64,000 bases of DNA from Microthyrium microscopicum (Eukaryota > Ascomycota > Dothideomycetes > Microthyriales > Microthyriaceae): assembly GCA_010405405.1 (NCBI GenBank), contig MU004242.1:162748-226747 (forward strand), given 5' to 3'. A program made the position numbers and the translations under genes. The notes under the pieces were generated by a model, which saw only the letters and a list, made by a program, of their open reading frames with translations, made no database searches and was not told where the DNA came from. Below, piece after piece: positions 1-11,157 of the stretch (position 1 is the stretch's first letter; each line of letters starts with the position of its first letter).

Positions 1-1113
1 AAAGACCAGGCCATCCCCACAGTTTCTCCAGTTTCCCCCAGATTTCTTGATTCTGATAAAGACCTTAATTTCCAGTCACTGCAACTCTATCCGTTTCCTC
101 TTGACCTTGGCAATTTACAATTACTTGTAATACTCTTGCCATTGCCACTTCTATACCATTCGAGTTTCCAATACATACCAACTTGCCACAAACTAATTCC
201 AAAGAACCATATCTGACCCTGCAACCAACTTCGGTGTTTGTTCTAAAGACAGCAACTTTGCGACCAGATCAAACAAAGTACCATCTAAAATATTGAATTG
301 GTATGTCTATGCTTTCTCCATAGGTACCTATCCTCGTCCCTGATCGACGACACCCAACCCCAGAGCTATCCATGCTGCCCTGTGTCGCTCCACGTAGCAG
401 ATTAAAGGAAAATCCGGGGAGCCTCGGCATCTCCATTGTTGCTTCGCTACCAACTTTTGGAACTTTTTTTTATTGAAACTAGGCTGACAGCTATCCCTTC
501 TAGCACGGATTCCCGATCAATCGTGGAGCAAGTGACAACGCACAATCCAACCATTCAATCACAACCTATCGCCCCAATCTTCCGAAGGACAAACTCTACC
601 AAGTTACGCCCAGTTCGGTCTGGAAATCTCGCTTGCCTCGGTGCTGGATCTCTCACTTTCCGCGGTCAACTTTTGTTTGTCTAAGCTTTAGATTTCGTAT
701 CTATATCTTCTCGGACAACATTTCCCTAAACAAAAGCGCATTCGCTACCAAAGTTCTCTCACACTTTGGCTGTTTATTTTATACTCTTGGACCCAATTTC
801 CGAAGCCAACTTCCGTTGCCACGGCCCACTTTTGACAATCATACAATTTGCATTAGCAATTGCGAACCACGTATAGCTCTTGCTCGCCCTGTTTGGTCGC
901 CTGCTGCTTGCCAGCTGTGCAAGTCGCCCTGCTCCTATAAGACACACCAATCTCTTCCGAAACCCACCGAGAGCCTTGCCTTCCTCAGTCTGCTACTCAC
1001 CAATACTGTTCAATCGCAAATCAACCTCAAGTCTATCAATCACTTCTCTCAACTCAAACAACAACCACTCACCACCACCAGCACACCAGCACACCACACA
1101 AAACACAACAACA
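1..1113. other. Leader/promoter region of the small gene at 1114
   Basis: No gene is supported here. The stretch is C/T-rich on the + strand, becoming CA-rich (CACCACCAC-type) just before the start codon at 1114, as in long fungal 5' leaders. Short open frames overlap it but none has protein-like composition. Confidence 0.5.
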
Positions 1114-1362
1114 ATGTCTTCATCAACAACCTCTCAAATCTCCCACTCACTCCCCCGGGATCTAACACCAGCCTTCAAATCCCTCTCCATCCGCACCACA
1201 AACCTCAACATCGCACCCACACCCGCGCCACCACCCTCGCCCGTCGAATGGTCAGCCGCCAGCTCATCCGCGCATTCCTTCGACATGAGCAGTCTGGCAG
1301 CAATGGCTGACAACGAGGATGAATGGCGACGGAATCGCGAACAAGTTGGCGTCGGCGCATAA
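1114..1362 (+). CDS. Small hypothetical protein, 82 aa
   Basis: I do not recognise this protein. The ATG at 1114 follows a CA-rich leader ending in AACA, a good fungal start context, and the frame ends in TAA at 1360-1362. A longer frame starting at 880 exists, but its extra residues are low-complexity leader translation, so the shorter start is chosen. The protein is Ser/Thr/Pro-rich in the middle and ends in a charged segment (DNEDEWRRNREQ). It has no membrane segment, signal peptide or cysteines. The short charged tail and good start context suggest a real small gene, but this could also be a uORF-like frame in a long transcript. No intron is needed. Confidence 0.5.
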   Translation: MSSSTTSQISHSLPRDLTPAFKSLSIRTTNLNIAPTPAPPPSPVEWSAASSSAHSFDMSSLAAMADNEDEWRRNREQVGVGA

Positions 1363-2252
1363 AGCGAGTTGATAAACGAGCTTCCCAAACCACTACCAAC
1401 AACTTGTTCGATCATTGAGCCAATTCCTTCTTTTGCGAGATATCCAATCTTCTGCTTTTTCCACATTGGCATCGGTACTACTTTTTTATTTTTGCACAGC
1501 GATACTTGCATACAACCACAACCACAACCACCTCATCAACTCACACGACACACACTCAACACATCACCCTGGTTCCTTTTGTCCTTATAGAACTCTTCTT
1601 CTTTTTTCTTCATTTGCACAACTGCCAAAGGGAACCTCACGGCCCTTGGACGTGGTAGTGGTATTTGTTGTAATAAAGTCTTACCATACCATATTGGCGG
1701 TGAAGGCATGTCTTATCTGAATTGCGAAATATACCCGGTACTTGCTTGCTTGATTGTTTTGCGAAACTTTTGTTGCTGGACGACAGTGATGGTGACTGGA
1801 GGACTCTGGTGGATTAGTAATTCAACCATATTTGGTATATTCATTGATTTGTTCTGGTGAAGACGTGAAATAATTTAACGTATGACTGGTGACTTTGAAA
1901 ACGATCTCGATCTGATAAGGTGTTTGAAAGTCTGGGGCTGGATATGCCTGTCTTGAGAGTCAGGGTTTGGCTTGTGCATCAGCTGTCATGGCGTAATATG
2001 AATAAGATGGACATAATTTGCGCTAGATCAAACGTCACAAAGAGAGAAATAGAGACAACCAGATATAGTAAGTTTCGCAGACCTCAAGCCGAGGTCCACT
2101 TCATGTTCCATTCAATGCTTCTTTTTCTACTGCCCTTCTCTACCATGCAGAGCAAGCAAGGCGCAATAACTCGTACAATCGACAGTAGCCCCACAAGTCC
2201 CCTAAAGACGCCGAAAGCCCTCCGTAATACAGATGATGCTCGGGATGTCCAT
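1363..2252. other. Intergenic region between convergent genes
   Basis: No gene seen. It holds the 3' flank of the small + strand gene and the 3' flank of RPL18 on the - strand. Overlapping short frames lack protein-like features. Confidence 0.5.
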
Positions 2253-3339
2253 TTAGACCTTGAAACCCTTGGACCGTCTGCGACCACGAGCCTTCTCGAA
2301 CTTGCGACCCTTGCTGGCGACCTTTGGCTTCTTGTGGGAGTGAGGTCCGAAGCCGAAATGCTTGAAGGCTTCACGGGCGTTCTTTGGTCCACGGAGAAGG
2401 ATGGTGTTGGCACCAGTTGGGGAGCGCTATCATGAGTTAGTACATTCAATGCAAATATGGATAGCTAGGCATACAAGAGCGAGCTCATCGAGAGTCAAGA
2501 CTTCGCCGCCGGCCTTGAGGATACGGGCACGAGCGGTACGGGTGAAGCGGAGAGCAGCGATGCTGAGCTTGGGGATCTCAAGGTTGCTATGTGACAGTCA
2601 GTATTTGTTTCCATCGATAACATTGGAGTGAAGACATACCGGACGTCATCAGTGACAGTTCCAACAACGACAATGGTCTTGCCGGTCTGCTTCTCACCCT
2701 TGGCGGGAGAGGCAACCTTTTGGATGCGCGAGATGGAGATGGGTGGGCCTATCAAAACACATGTAAGCTAAACTATCGCCCGACCAAGCGCACAGAGGCG
2801 CGGTGGACTCGCTTACGGTTGGTGCGAGACATGAAAAGTCGACGCAAGACAACCCGGTTGAAGGATGAATCGGTACCTGGAGAAAGAAGTATGGTTAGCG
2901 ATTGTAAGACATCGAAAGAGGATGGAGGACGTGGCGATGGCTTACGGCGCGCAAGGAAGCGGTAGAGCTTCACGAGAAGCTTGATGTAGACATTGTCGCT
3001 GAGCAAAAAGTTAGATGTACAATATTCTCGATGCGTGGTTTGATAGAACGTACGACTTTGGAGCCTTGCGATGAGAGCTCTTCACGTGGTGGTGGTCGAT
3101 GCTAAAAGTTCGATTAGTACAATGCTGTGAGTGTATCTTGCCGGCTTAGAATGAAGTTCTGCTGGTAAATTGCATCGCCTGTGCCAATTGCCTCCACGTC
3201 TGGTTGCGTTGTCTCCGCATTGAATGTGAGAGGGACCTTTCAGCGATCGCAGGCAGACATCGGGCAAGGCGATACAAAGTGGCAGCATGAACTGACATTC
3301 CTAGGCAGAAGATATAGAGTGTACGTACTCGATACCCAT
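2253..3339 (-). CDS. RPL18: 60S ribosomal protein L18 (eL18), 7 exons
   Basis: Structural protein of the cytosolic large ribosomal subunit. Spliced exons 3339-3329, 3101-3054, 2998-2946, 2876-2817, 2748-2640, 2586-2475 and 2426-2253 give 188 aa, against 186 in yeast. The start MGID is cut after 11 nt by a GTACGT donor. Family motifs are clear: [17 protein letters not shown] near residue 23, [55 protein letters not shown], and the basic end [11 protein letters not shown]. Introns use GT-AG with CTAAC branch sites (for example TACTAAC before the last exon). The first intron is 227 nt, the longest, as is common in ribosomal protein genes; I looked for snoRNA C/D boxes in it and saw none. Residue 132 is Ser where most homologs have Ala (RSPTG versus RAPTG). 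Confidence 0.97.
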
Positions 3340-3994
3340 GGCGACGGTGTTGGGACGACTAAGCGGGTTGGTGGTTGAAGAGGTGAAGTTGAAGTGGGAG
3401 AGATTTTCGAAGATGGATTTTGGAGTGGAGGATTGTGGGAGGCACTAGTCCCAAAATGTAGACTTTAGCCGACCTCTGAACAACCGCGCGCTTTTCTGAT
3501 TTGACTGCTATCACCAGTTTATCACCATATAAGGTAGAATTAAGGATGAAGTAGTTTCTCATACCACGTCATGATTCAATTCATGCATTGAGAACAGCTA
3601 TCTGGCTGGCGCGACAGCAGTAAATATAAAATACACGGAAAATATCTATCCCAAATGCTCCAAGTCCATAACAGCAAATCTATTTGATGCGTTTTGTAAA
3701 AAGAAGAAGCTTCTCTTACCCCTTTTGACAAATGCCTTCCCAGACCACTAGTAATAAGTATAATGAGAATACAAGATGAAATACATTGCAAAAATGCGAG
3801 CAAATAGGAGGAGCATTGGCCTAGTCCAGGATATCATTTAGTCTATATGTCTTGGTAATCGGGAGGGCACTGAGAAACAATAAGTTAGCAAGGAATGCCA
3901 GGGGGTTTGGTGATAGAAACGATCATGATATTGACGCAATTGCTCTTTTTCCAGGGGGTATTTTTCAATGGGTTAAGAATGTTGAACTCGCTTG
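3340..3994. promoter_or_regulatory. RPL18 promoter and carrier-gene 3' flank
   Basis: Gene-free stretch between two - strand genes. It must contain the RPL18 promoter on its left side and the carrier transcript end on its right. No discrete element was identified with confidence. Confidence 0.4.
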
Positions 3995-5223
3995 CTAGAG
4001 CGGATCAGGATTGAGACTGACAAAAAAGTCCCGAGCCATTTCGAAGCTTAGCCAGTTGGCTGCCATGCTTGGTGCCACTTTGAGGAGATTGGGCGTCAAC
4101 CCTTTGTAGAAGCCTTTTATTCCTTCTTGTTTGGCGATTTGTGATATGGCACCCCATACTGATTTGTATTGGTAGCCCATGCCAGGCATTGTGTTGACCT
4201 GGAACCGTCTTCGTAACACGTCGCTGAGAATAAGAATTAGCTTTCTTCCCTCCATGATAAGAATCTTGACTTACAGTGGGTATGTGCAAGTTTGAGCAAG
4301 GGCACCAGATAGAGCTCCGGATACCAATTTTGCCATAGAGCCTGGATCTGTTTGACCTTCTGGGGTCAGGTACGTCCTTATTCCTTCGTAAATCATGAAG
4401 TTCAAGCCGACCTTTTCATGTTAGGAGGAGAAACTGGGTAGACCTGCAGCATGCTTACATATGGCGCAACGCCTGCTATAGTGGGTACTATTCCTCTGTA
4501 AAGTGCGCTCCATCCACCTTCCGTCTTGTACATCGTAATCAGAAGCTCAAACATGCCCGGTAGCTTTTTGCGAGTCTTATTTTCCGCGAGTTCTGCAAAG
4601 GAGGCCGATTGAATTGATAATCTCGTCCGAACAATGTCCAGGGGATATGTAAAGGTTACGGAGGTAATACCTGCGAGGCCACCACAGATCAATCGTTGTC
4701 CGGAGTCCAGTGGTGCGCCAGGCGTCGATGCAAAGTACTGTAATCTCATTAGCCTACTCATCCTTTCTTTCAATACGTCCACATACTGGCTTGTATAGGT
4801 TGTATGCGCCAAACTGCACGGCCGAGTACGGCACTATCCGTATGCAATTTGTACCGTTGCCTGCCATGAAACCTCTCCAACCTTCTTCTTTCCACATTTT
4901 TGCCAATGCCTTTCCGATGGACATCTTATATGCATCGCGACCAACATTTTGTACTTGGAAAAGAATTTTTAAGCGCTCGAGTGGTGAGACGACAGTTCGA
5001 GACACAGCCCCTGCTATTCCACCAGCCATGAATGACGCGACCACTGGTTGCGCTGTGTACTGGCGCATTTTGACGAATCGTCGTGAAGGGGGTTCTTTGT
5101 CGTCCATGAGTGCAGGCGGAGGGATCTGTCAAAAGTAAGCTTCAAATGCCAAGTGCAGCTCCTGCTGAGCTTGAAGTTAGAACTTTGACATACCTGCGCT
5201 GTTTTACTAAGTTCTGAAGACAT
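3995..5223 (-). CDS. Mitochondrial carrier, YPR011C type (APS/PAPS carrier family)
   Basis: Inner-membrane SLC25 carrier of 337 aa from exons 5223-5194, 5125-4787, 4737-4459, 4411-4275 and 4223-3995. Three repeated carrier modules are visible: SPLERLKILFQVQ near residue 57, YPLDIVRTRLSIQ near 165 and YPLDVLRRRFQV near 260, the P-x-D/E-x-x-K/R signatures. The text resembles yeast YPR011C throughout, with shared NCIRI.PYSAVQF, TRLSIQ.A and PG..YRLEGG-like features. YPR011C transports adenosine 5'-phosphosulfate and PAPS; SLC25A42/A16 CoA carriers are the next best alternative. The first exon encodes only MSSELSKTAQ. Donors are GTATGT, GTATGT, GTAAGC and GTAAGT. Carrier family is certain; the substrate is inferred from similarity. 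Confidence 0.9.
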
Positions 5224-6262
5224 TTTCTCCCGAAATGAAGAGGTTTGTGTTCGACTGGCTACTGACGCCAGGCTGGAAAGTAATCGAGATTTTGGCCGAG
5301 GTTTCGTAGGAAGTGGGAGAAGCTGTCTCGGCGCAAGATTCGAGTATTATGGACGGCCGAAGCCTGATTGAAGGTTTATCGGTGAGGAAGTATAGCTGTA
5401 GGTGCTCGCATATCTCTTTGGAAAGATGTATGAAGTTGTGGTTGTCTGGACGGGCGGAGGTGTATAGGGGTCAATGGCGAGCTGGGGCAAGCCATTCACA
5501 AGCTAGACTCATTCGCGATCAACAAAGGGTCGAAATAAGGTGTATTAGGTGGTGTATAACAATGGCGCGGACCGGTAGAATGGATTGTAGTAGTATCGGA
5601 CGATGGGGGGTGTGAAGAGCGGAAGCAGGATCCAGATCTGCAAAGCTGCAGGTGTCGGCTCCAGGGTACGTACTTGGCTAGTCGCAGGAGGTTTTAGAAG
5701 CTGAAGCAACGCGCGCTAGGAAAGATGAATAGGTAGAGTAGCAAGACTAGAGAAAATCAAGAGGTTGTCTTTGTTGCCTTGATATCGAGATATATTGAAA
5801 AGATTGGGCGGAAAGAAGTGATGCTGAACTGGGCAGGTGCGACTGGGCGTAAAGAGTCGTTACTTCTCTTGGACGCGCTCGGCAAAATTTGCTTGACTCT
5901 TCTTTTTTAACAATCCCTACGAGTCTGCCAATCCTCTGTCGATACTCTCACCGACTCGCCGACTCTATCCATTCAGCCGCCCTATTATTTCTAGTATCTT
6001 ACCCCGGATTTGCTCTCGTATTTCAACACTACCATGCTTACCATCATCCACGTCCCCATTGGTTCATGAAACATATCAAAACATCAAGTTACAGGTACCT
6101 CGTAGTGCGACTGATCATATGCCATATTATACTCTACTATATTTCATAAACGTTTCCTTCATAACATTCACACATTACTTCTATTTTCCTTCTTCTCAGT
6201 AATTACTAAACAATGGGGTATCTTAACATGACAAAAAACCACACCCAACGCCCAACATAATC
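5224..6262. promoter_or_regulatory. Carrier-gene promoter and intergenic DNA
   Basis: About 1 kb without a gene. The left half is the upstream region of the - strand carrier gene; the right half is the 3' flank of the Cys-rich gene at 6263 and is AT-rich near 6100-6240. Nothing discrete was recognised. Confidence 0.4.
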
Positions 6263-6963
6263 CTAACACGCTTCAAAGCACGCACAACAAGCCAAACAAC
6301 ACTCTAGACAGGCCCCACAGTCTGCCATCTGTCCACACGCCTCACAGCACGATCCACATCCTTCACCAATACCTGCGCAACACTGATTGCAACACTCGCC
6401 ATAATCTCCCCAGCCGCCAAACGAGCCGCTCCACCACATGAGCGACCAGCCGTCGCAGCAGGTCCAGCTGGATGGGCCGTACCAGTTGGAGCGACCGCGG
6501 TATTTTGGCGGTGGATCTTCTTGGTTTCTTTGCTGTTCATGTTCTTGCTGTTCTCTGCATGGATATTAGTATTGGATATTTCGTAGACGAGTAAGTTTGC
6601 TTGTGGTACGTACCTTTCTTCGGCGCTGAGGAGCTCGATGCCACTAGCATCGTCGCCATACACCGGCCGTGAATCTCCAGGTACATCTTTCTCCAGCGGT
6701 TGTTTTTCTTGCTTGTTATCATTGAAATTGCTTGACGAGTAATATCGTGGTGAGTTTGACACTTTGCTGGGAATCACATCGACGGGTAGGTGGTCGTCGT
6801 CGTCGATGGACATGCGTTCGTTGTTGGAATATTGCTGAGCATTCAATCGTGGACTGGGACTGGCATATGTTGGCGCAGGTAATATTATCCCTTCTTGATT
6901 ATTTTTCTTCGGTTTGTCGACTTCTTCTGGCGCGTCCGGTTCGAAAGAGAATTGTCGCTCCAT
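6263..6963 (-). CDS. Protein with spliced 18-cysteine C-terminal tail, 213 aa
   Basis: I do not recognise the family. Exon 1 (6963-6614) encodes an acidic, Ser/Asn-rich, probably disordered N-terminal half. A GTACGT donor at 6613 and an AG at 6556-6555 remove 59 nt. Exon 2 (6554-6263) then opens a frame with a QE-rich linker, PPPKYRGRSNWYGPSSW, Trp/Gly-rich sequence, and about 18 cysteines in the last 72 residues, mostly CC pairs, ending CLACCACFEAC. The unspliced frame runs on to 6304 as a low-quality Ala/Val sequence, so the spliced form is preferred. CC-pair tails of this kind are often palmitoylated or metal-binding; that is inference. There is no signal peptide, so a secreted disulfide protein is unlikely. 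Confidence 0.7.
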
Positions 6964-7599
6964 TGTGGTTGTTGTGTTGTGGGAAGTTGCGATTCAGCTG
7001 TTGTCAGCTGGAGTTTTATTGTGGTTGAAGTTGGGCGGCACTGCTCCGTCCTTCCTTCACTGCTGACTGCACAATTGCCAACCACGCCGCCTGACCACGT
7101 TGCAGCTTGGCCTATCTCGATCCAACGCAGATGCAGATCTCAGGAATAATGTAAGAGGCAGTGATCGTGAAGACGGGTTGTGGTTGTTTTTAAGCCAGCG
7201 GCATGGCCAGCATTTTGAGGCTGCAAGGCGCAGCGGCCTGGACCTTTGACGGATTTCAATTTTCAACTGAGCCTCAACTGGCGTGAGGCTGACTCGCGAA
7301 TCAGCCATACTGATACTGAGTTCAGCGTTTGCTTTCAACGATAAAAGCACGCGCTGTAGCTATTTTAAGAGCATGGATCCATAATCTGGTGTACTGGTCA
7401 CAATGGGGCTGCAGTTCTCAACTGATCGGTGGGTCCGGTTCTGACTTGAGTCCTTGACCACGGTCCACAAAGCTTCATTCACTTTTCGAATCAGAAAGTA
7501 CTATACCATATCATCAAAGAGTACCAAAGAATCCTTCAAGACTATCCAAAATCCCCATCCAATCCTCATAGACTCCCATTCAATACATCCCGTCATAAC
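6964..7599. promoter_or_regulatory. Upstream region of the Cys-rich gene
   Basis: Gene-free. It carries the promoter of the - strand gene ending at 6963 and the 3' flank of the DUF1772 gene. Open frames crossing it show no family resemblance. Confidence 0.4.
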
Positions 7600-8319
7600 C
7601 TACAAACTCAGCGCATAAGCACCAACCACAGTCCCCATAACCAACACCACACATCTCAACGCATTATACTGCTTCCACCTAATCGCCAACTCCTTCGTCG
7701 AGCAACTCTCCTCTAGCTTCTTCGTGCCCTTATCTGCCAGGCTATATCTGATCACATAGCTCTGTTTCTCCGAACCGCCGGCCAATTTGTCTGCTTTGAT
7801 AGAGAGTGCGCCGTTGATGTAGCGGAGGGCTGTCCAGGCGAATGCTGTGCCGCAGCCGGTCATTAGGGTGGCGGCGATGAAGAGCTTTTGAACGAAGGAG
7901 GTTTTTGCTGTGGAGGATGTTAGTTGGGGATGGGAGTGGTAGGGATGAGAGGAACGGACCGGTGTAGGCGAGGTAGGACCAGCTGAGGATGTTGATGATT
8001 GTTGCTGGCATGGCGATCTATGGGTTTGTTAGTTTTGTGCACTAAAAGGTCGCGGTAGGCTGATGGATTGTTGGGTGGGAGACGTACTTGGAAGCCTTTC
8101 AAAAATTGTATTCGCCATTGTTTTGCCATGGTTGCTTCATCTGGCGCCATGAGGATGGCCGTCAGAGCTGCGTCTGATAGTGCCGATGCATATCCTGTCC
8201 AGATAGTTAGACGTGGTTTTGTGAGCCTCAACTGCCTGGTGTGTCATTATACCGGCAAATATTCCTGAGCTCGAAATACTGGCCACTTTAGCCAATGAGG
8301 TGAGTGAAGGTAAAGCCAT
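7600..8319 (-). CDS. DUF1772 (anthrone-oxygenase-like) membrane protein, copy A
   Basis: Four exons (8319-8253, 8194-8088, 8017-7960, 7907-7600) give 179 aa. The start MALPSLTSLAKVA is chosen over an upstream Met because the downstream paralog starts at the same place. The protein has an N-terminal small-residue hydrophobic helix (SSSGIFAGYA), a middle helix beginning IAMPATIINILSWSYLAY, and C-terminal helices around FIAATLMTGCGTAFAW and VVLVMGTVVGAYALSL. The conserved RWKQYNALR before the last helix is typical of DUF1772. Members include anthrone oxygenases of polyketide pathways, but no polyketide synthase is near, so a catalytic role is not claimed. Donors include unusual GTATAA and GTCCGT. 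Confidence 0.85.
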
Positions 8320-9286
8320 GATGATAGCCTTATGGATAAACAACTATTCTGGAAAATATATCACTTGTAAATCTGAAGCTAACAAATTTGCTTATAGCTA
8401 CAATCAAGTGCAACCGGCATTTATAAGAACACGGCATAGCGCCCAAGAGCTGGCCCGATTACGCACCTAAACAGGCAATTGGGACATGATTTAGTTGCTG
8501 TGTTGGACGATTCGCAGCTCATCAAATGGACCAGTTGCAGAAGCATGATTTGAAATGGTTCGTTGGACGGCTCGGAGCTACCGAATCAACCAGTTATGTA
8601 TACGCAACTCTGGGCCCAATTAGGACCTGACTGTCAAAGTAGGTTCGAGACTCTCTACTGCGCAGGAGATGGCGAAGAGGAAAGGAAATAAGATGATATA
8701 CATTTGTCTGGTTTTAGTTCCTTGCTTTTGTACGATACGGCAATAAATTGTGGTAAGATATCGTACATCAGATTGGTAGCGATAGCTTATAGCAGCGTGA
8801 TCTTCCACCCTCAGACATGTTGAAGCAGACATATGTTTCCACCCCAAGTACCTGAGAGGTGACAAACTATGCCCATATCGTTTTTATCTGATGTGGAATA
8901 TGCTATATGCTAATTGACTTGCTACATATAGACCACACATAACTGTTATATTGCCTTTAGATCGCTCTGCTCGCTGTTGACTAGGTTCTCATGAGTTGCA
9001 TTTCATGTGTTATACTTTACAGTGTCTCTCGACGGACAGAATAAGTGAGCCGTTTCGACGACTACTCCCACTGACTGCAATGGCTGCCATAACACTTCTT
9101 AAAGAGGGGCTGCTCTAATTACCATCATATTTGATAATCAGATTTAATGTAACTTTTACGACGCTGATAGGAATGAAAGCAATCACCCTTTAAGAAGTAA
9201 TGATAGCGTTTGAACTTTTCGCCTTCCATCAATGCTGGCTTCCGAGTAGGCTCTGACGCTGCTACGTGGTTGACTTTCCACGTTAT
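8320..9286. other. Intergenic region with an imperfect direct repeat
   Basis: No gene seen. Near 8440-8480 it shares short sequence with the region upstream of copy B (GCTGRCCGATTRCGCA-like). At 8502-8538 and 8562-8597 a block beginning GTTGGACG and ending ACCAGTT is repeated 60 bp apart. The remainder is AT-rich. Confidence 0.4.
8502..8597. repeat. Imperfect 36-bp direct repeat, spacing 60 bp
   Basis: Two copies start GTTGGACG at 8502 and 8562 and both end in CCAGTT, with roughly 75% match between. They lie about 180-280 bp upstream of DUF1772 copy A, so they may belong to its promoter. A related block (GTTGGAGAATTCCAG) lies upstream of copy B near 10739. Confidence 0.5.
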
Positions 9287-9780
9287 CTACTGCGTATCTG
9301 CTGCAGCAAACTTTGCTGCTCTAAGCTTGCTTTCTTTGCACTGATGAAAATTGCCTAGATATCGGAACAAGGCATTGCGTGAATCAAAAGTTGTGCGGCA
9401 ACTTCTGCATTCATGAACTCGCGGAGCATCTGTATTTGTCATCCAAGATACAAAGTTTACGTAGTAGCCTCCAGATTGATCCAGTCTCTCCTTGGGCTCC
9501 CTGGTCGAGCACATCAGTCTCTTTGTCTCCAAATCCAGCAAAGCTCCAATTGGTTCCAACATGTCCATTGCAATCAGAGGAGGTCCATCCGAATCCTCCA
9601 CAACCTGGAACTCCGCTTCAAAGTATAGCAGAGCCTTGGCTCCTTAATGATCGTAACCGTGGATGTAGATTGGTAGTTTGACATATGACCTTACCTGTAT
9701 TGGCTTATCGTATGCACGGAAGGTCAATGGAGAACCTCGCGTCATGACGGCAGCGTTATGGTAGCCATCGCAATCGATGG
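9287..9780 (-). mobile_element. Relic with retropepsin-like and zinc-finger-like parts (broken)
   Basis: Fossil, broken, on the - strand. The older part (about 9500-9780) reads like an aspartic-protease fold seen in LTR-retroelement Pol and in domesticated fungal relatives, with a beta-hairpin-like segment then PPLIAMDMLEPIGALLDLE. The part at 9300-9400 has a zinc-finger-like HECRSCRTTF block. No long terminal repeats, reverse transcriptase or integrase were found nearby, so the family (Ty3-like or a domesticated host derivative) is uncertain. It carries at least one break and looks old. It lies exactly between the two DUF1772 paralogs. Confidence 0.35.
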
Positions 9781-9872
9781 GAGTAGATGTCGAGACGGCT
9801 CAATTATTTTGTCCACGAAGAGAGTGTATTGTGAGAAGTGTTTAGTTCTATCGACGAATTCCTTCATCTTGT

Positions 9873-10564
9873 CTACAAGGCCAAAGCATAAGCACCCACG
9901 ACCGTACCAAGAAGCAAGATCACCGATCTAAACGCATTATACTGCTTCCACTTAGCCGCCAATTCCTGCGTTGAGTGTCCTGCTTCCAAGTTCTTCGTCC
10001 CGCTTTCCTTACGGCTGTAGTTCAGCGCAATACTCTGTTGCGGACCTGCCGATTTGTCTGCCTTGATCGCCAATGCACCGTTGATGTAGCGTAAAGCTGT
10101 CCAGGCAAATACTGTGCCAGAGCCGGTGGTTACGGCTGCTGTCACGAACAATTGGCGAGCGAATGTGTCCGAGGCTAGAGAAGGTTAGTCATGGTAAAAG
10201 CATGATGGGAATTACTGATAGAGAGACGGACTAATGTAGGCAAGGTAGGACCAGCTAAGGATGTTGATGACTGTTGCGGGCATGGCGATCTAAACAATCA
10301 GTTTCTGTATAGGTGAATCTCATTGCTGGAGGAGACGAACAAGGAAGCCTTTGAGATATTGGATTCGCCATTGTCGAGCTACTGTCACTTCGTCGGAAGC
10401 GGCGATTATCGCGGGCATAGCTGCGTCTGATAGTGCCCAAGTATATCCTTGAACTGTCAATTATGACTTTCTATTTATCCTTGGAGAAATATCTTACCTG
10501 CAAATATTCCTGAACTCGATATACCCGCAACTTTGGCTAAGGAGGTGAGTGTGGGTAGTGCCAT
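9873..10564 (-). CDS. DUF1772 (anthrone-oxygenase-like) membrane protein, copy B
   Basis: Four exons (10564-10498, 10447-10341, 10289-10232, 10174-9873) give 177 aa. The first three exons are 67, 107 and 58 nt, exactly the lengths in copy A, and every intron keeps its phase, so the pair arose by tandem duplication. Shared blocks include MALPTLTSLAKVAGISSSG, QWRIQ.LKGF, FAWTALRYINGAL, KWKQYNA.R and GTVVGAYAL. The least conserved part is the soluble loop after the third helix (about residues 120-145). The second intron starts GTTCGT and the third GTCCGT, both non-consensus donors. Four-helix membrane protein; enzymatic activity unproven. Confidence 0.85.
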
Positions 10565-11157
10565 AATGATAGATAATAGAAATTCACATGCAACAAATAT
10601 TAGAAATCTCAAAAACTGTCAAGTGAACGAGAGATCGTAGGGTCTATTCAAGTGAAAACCGATCAGTATTTATCAAAAATGGATACATTATCAGGGCTGA
10701 CCGATTGCGCAGTCATTGGGGACGTTTCGGCCGCTTTGTTGGAGAATTCCAGAACTCGGCGAATCAGCATTAAATAGTTCTTACATGTGCATGTGTTGGC
10801 CCCATCTTCAGCCTGATTGTCATTTACACCAAGTCTCGCCGCCGTCTTGGAACACAATTAGTGAAATAAGCAGAAAAAATAAAGACAAATAGATTGGATG
10901 GGGGCTGGGAAAGGAGTTTGCATTCCGCTACCTCTGGATTTCGGCGGAGATGAGACATATTTGGATCATAGGTTGCGATTGACCTCTTGAAAATCGACAG
11001 TGGAGTTCTGACAATGAGGATAATAATGCAGAGTATGGTTGGCGGGAGGTTACGAAATTGAAGGCAGAAGAGGAATGTTCTATAAGAATTACAATTCGCT
11101 TCTCGATAGTTGAAATTGATGAACAAAAGGAAGTCAAAGAGCTAATATACACAACAA
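10565..11157. promoter_or_regulatory. Upstream region of DUF1772 copy B
   Basis: Gene-free. The part next to 10564 carries the copy B promoter, with a CCGATTGCGCA motif near 10700 that is also seen upstream of copy A. The right part is the 3' flank of the large ORF ending at 11158. Confidence 0.4.

Noticed and set aside
3102-3328. snoRNA in RPL18 intron 1
   Set aside because: No convincing C box (RUGAUGA) and D box (CUGA) pair on the transcribed strand.
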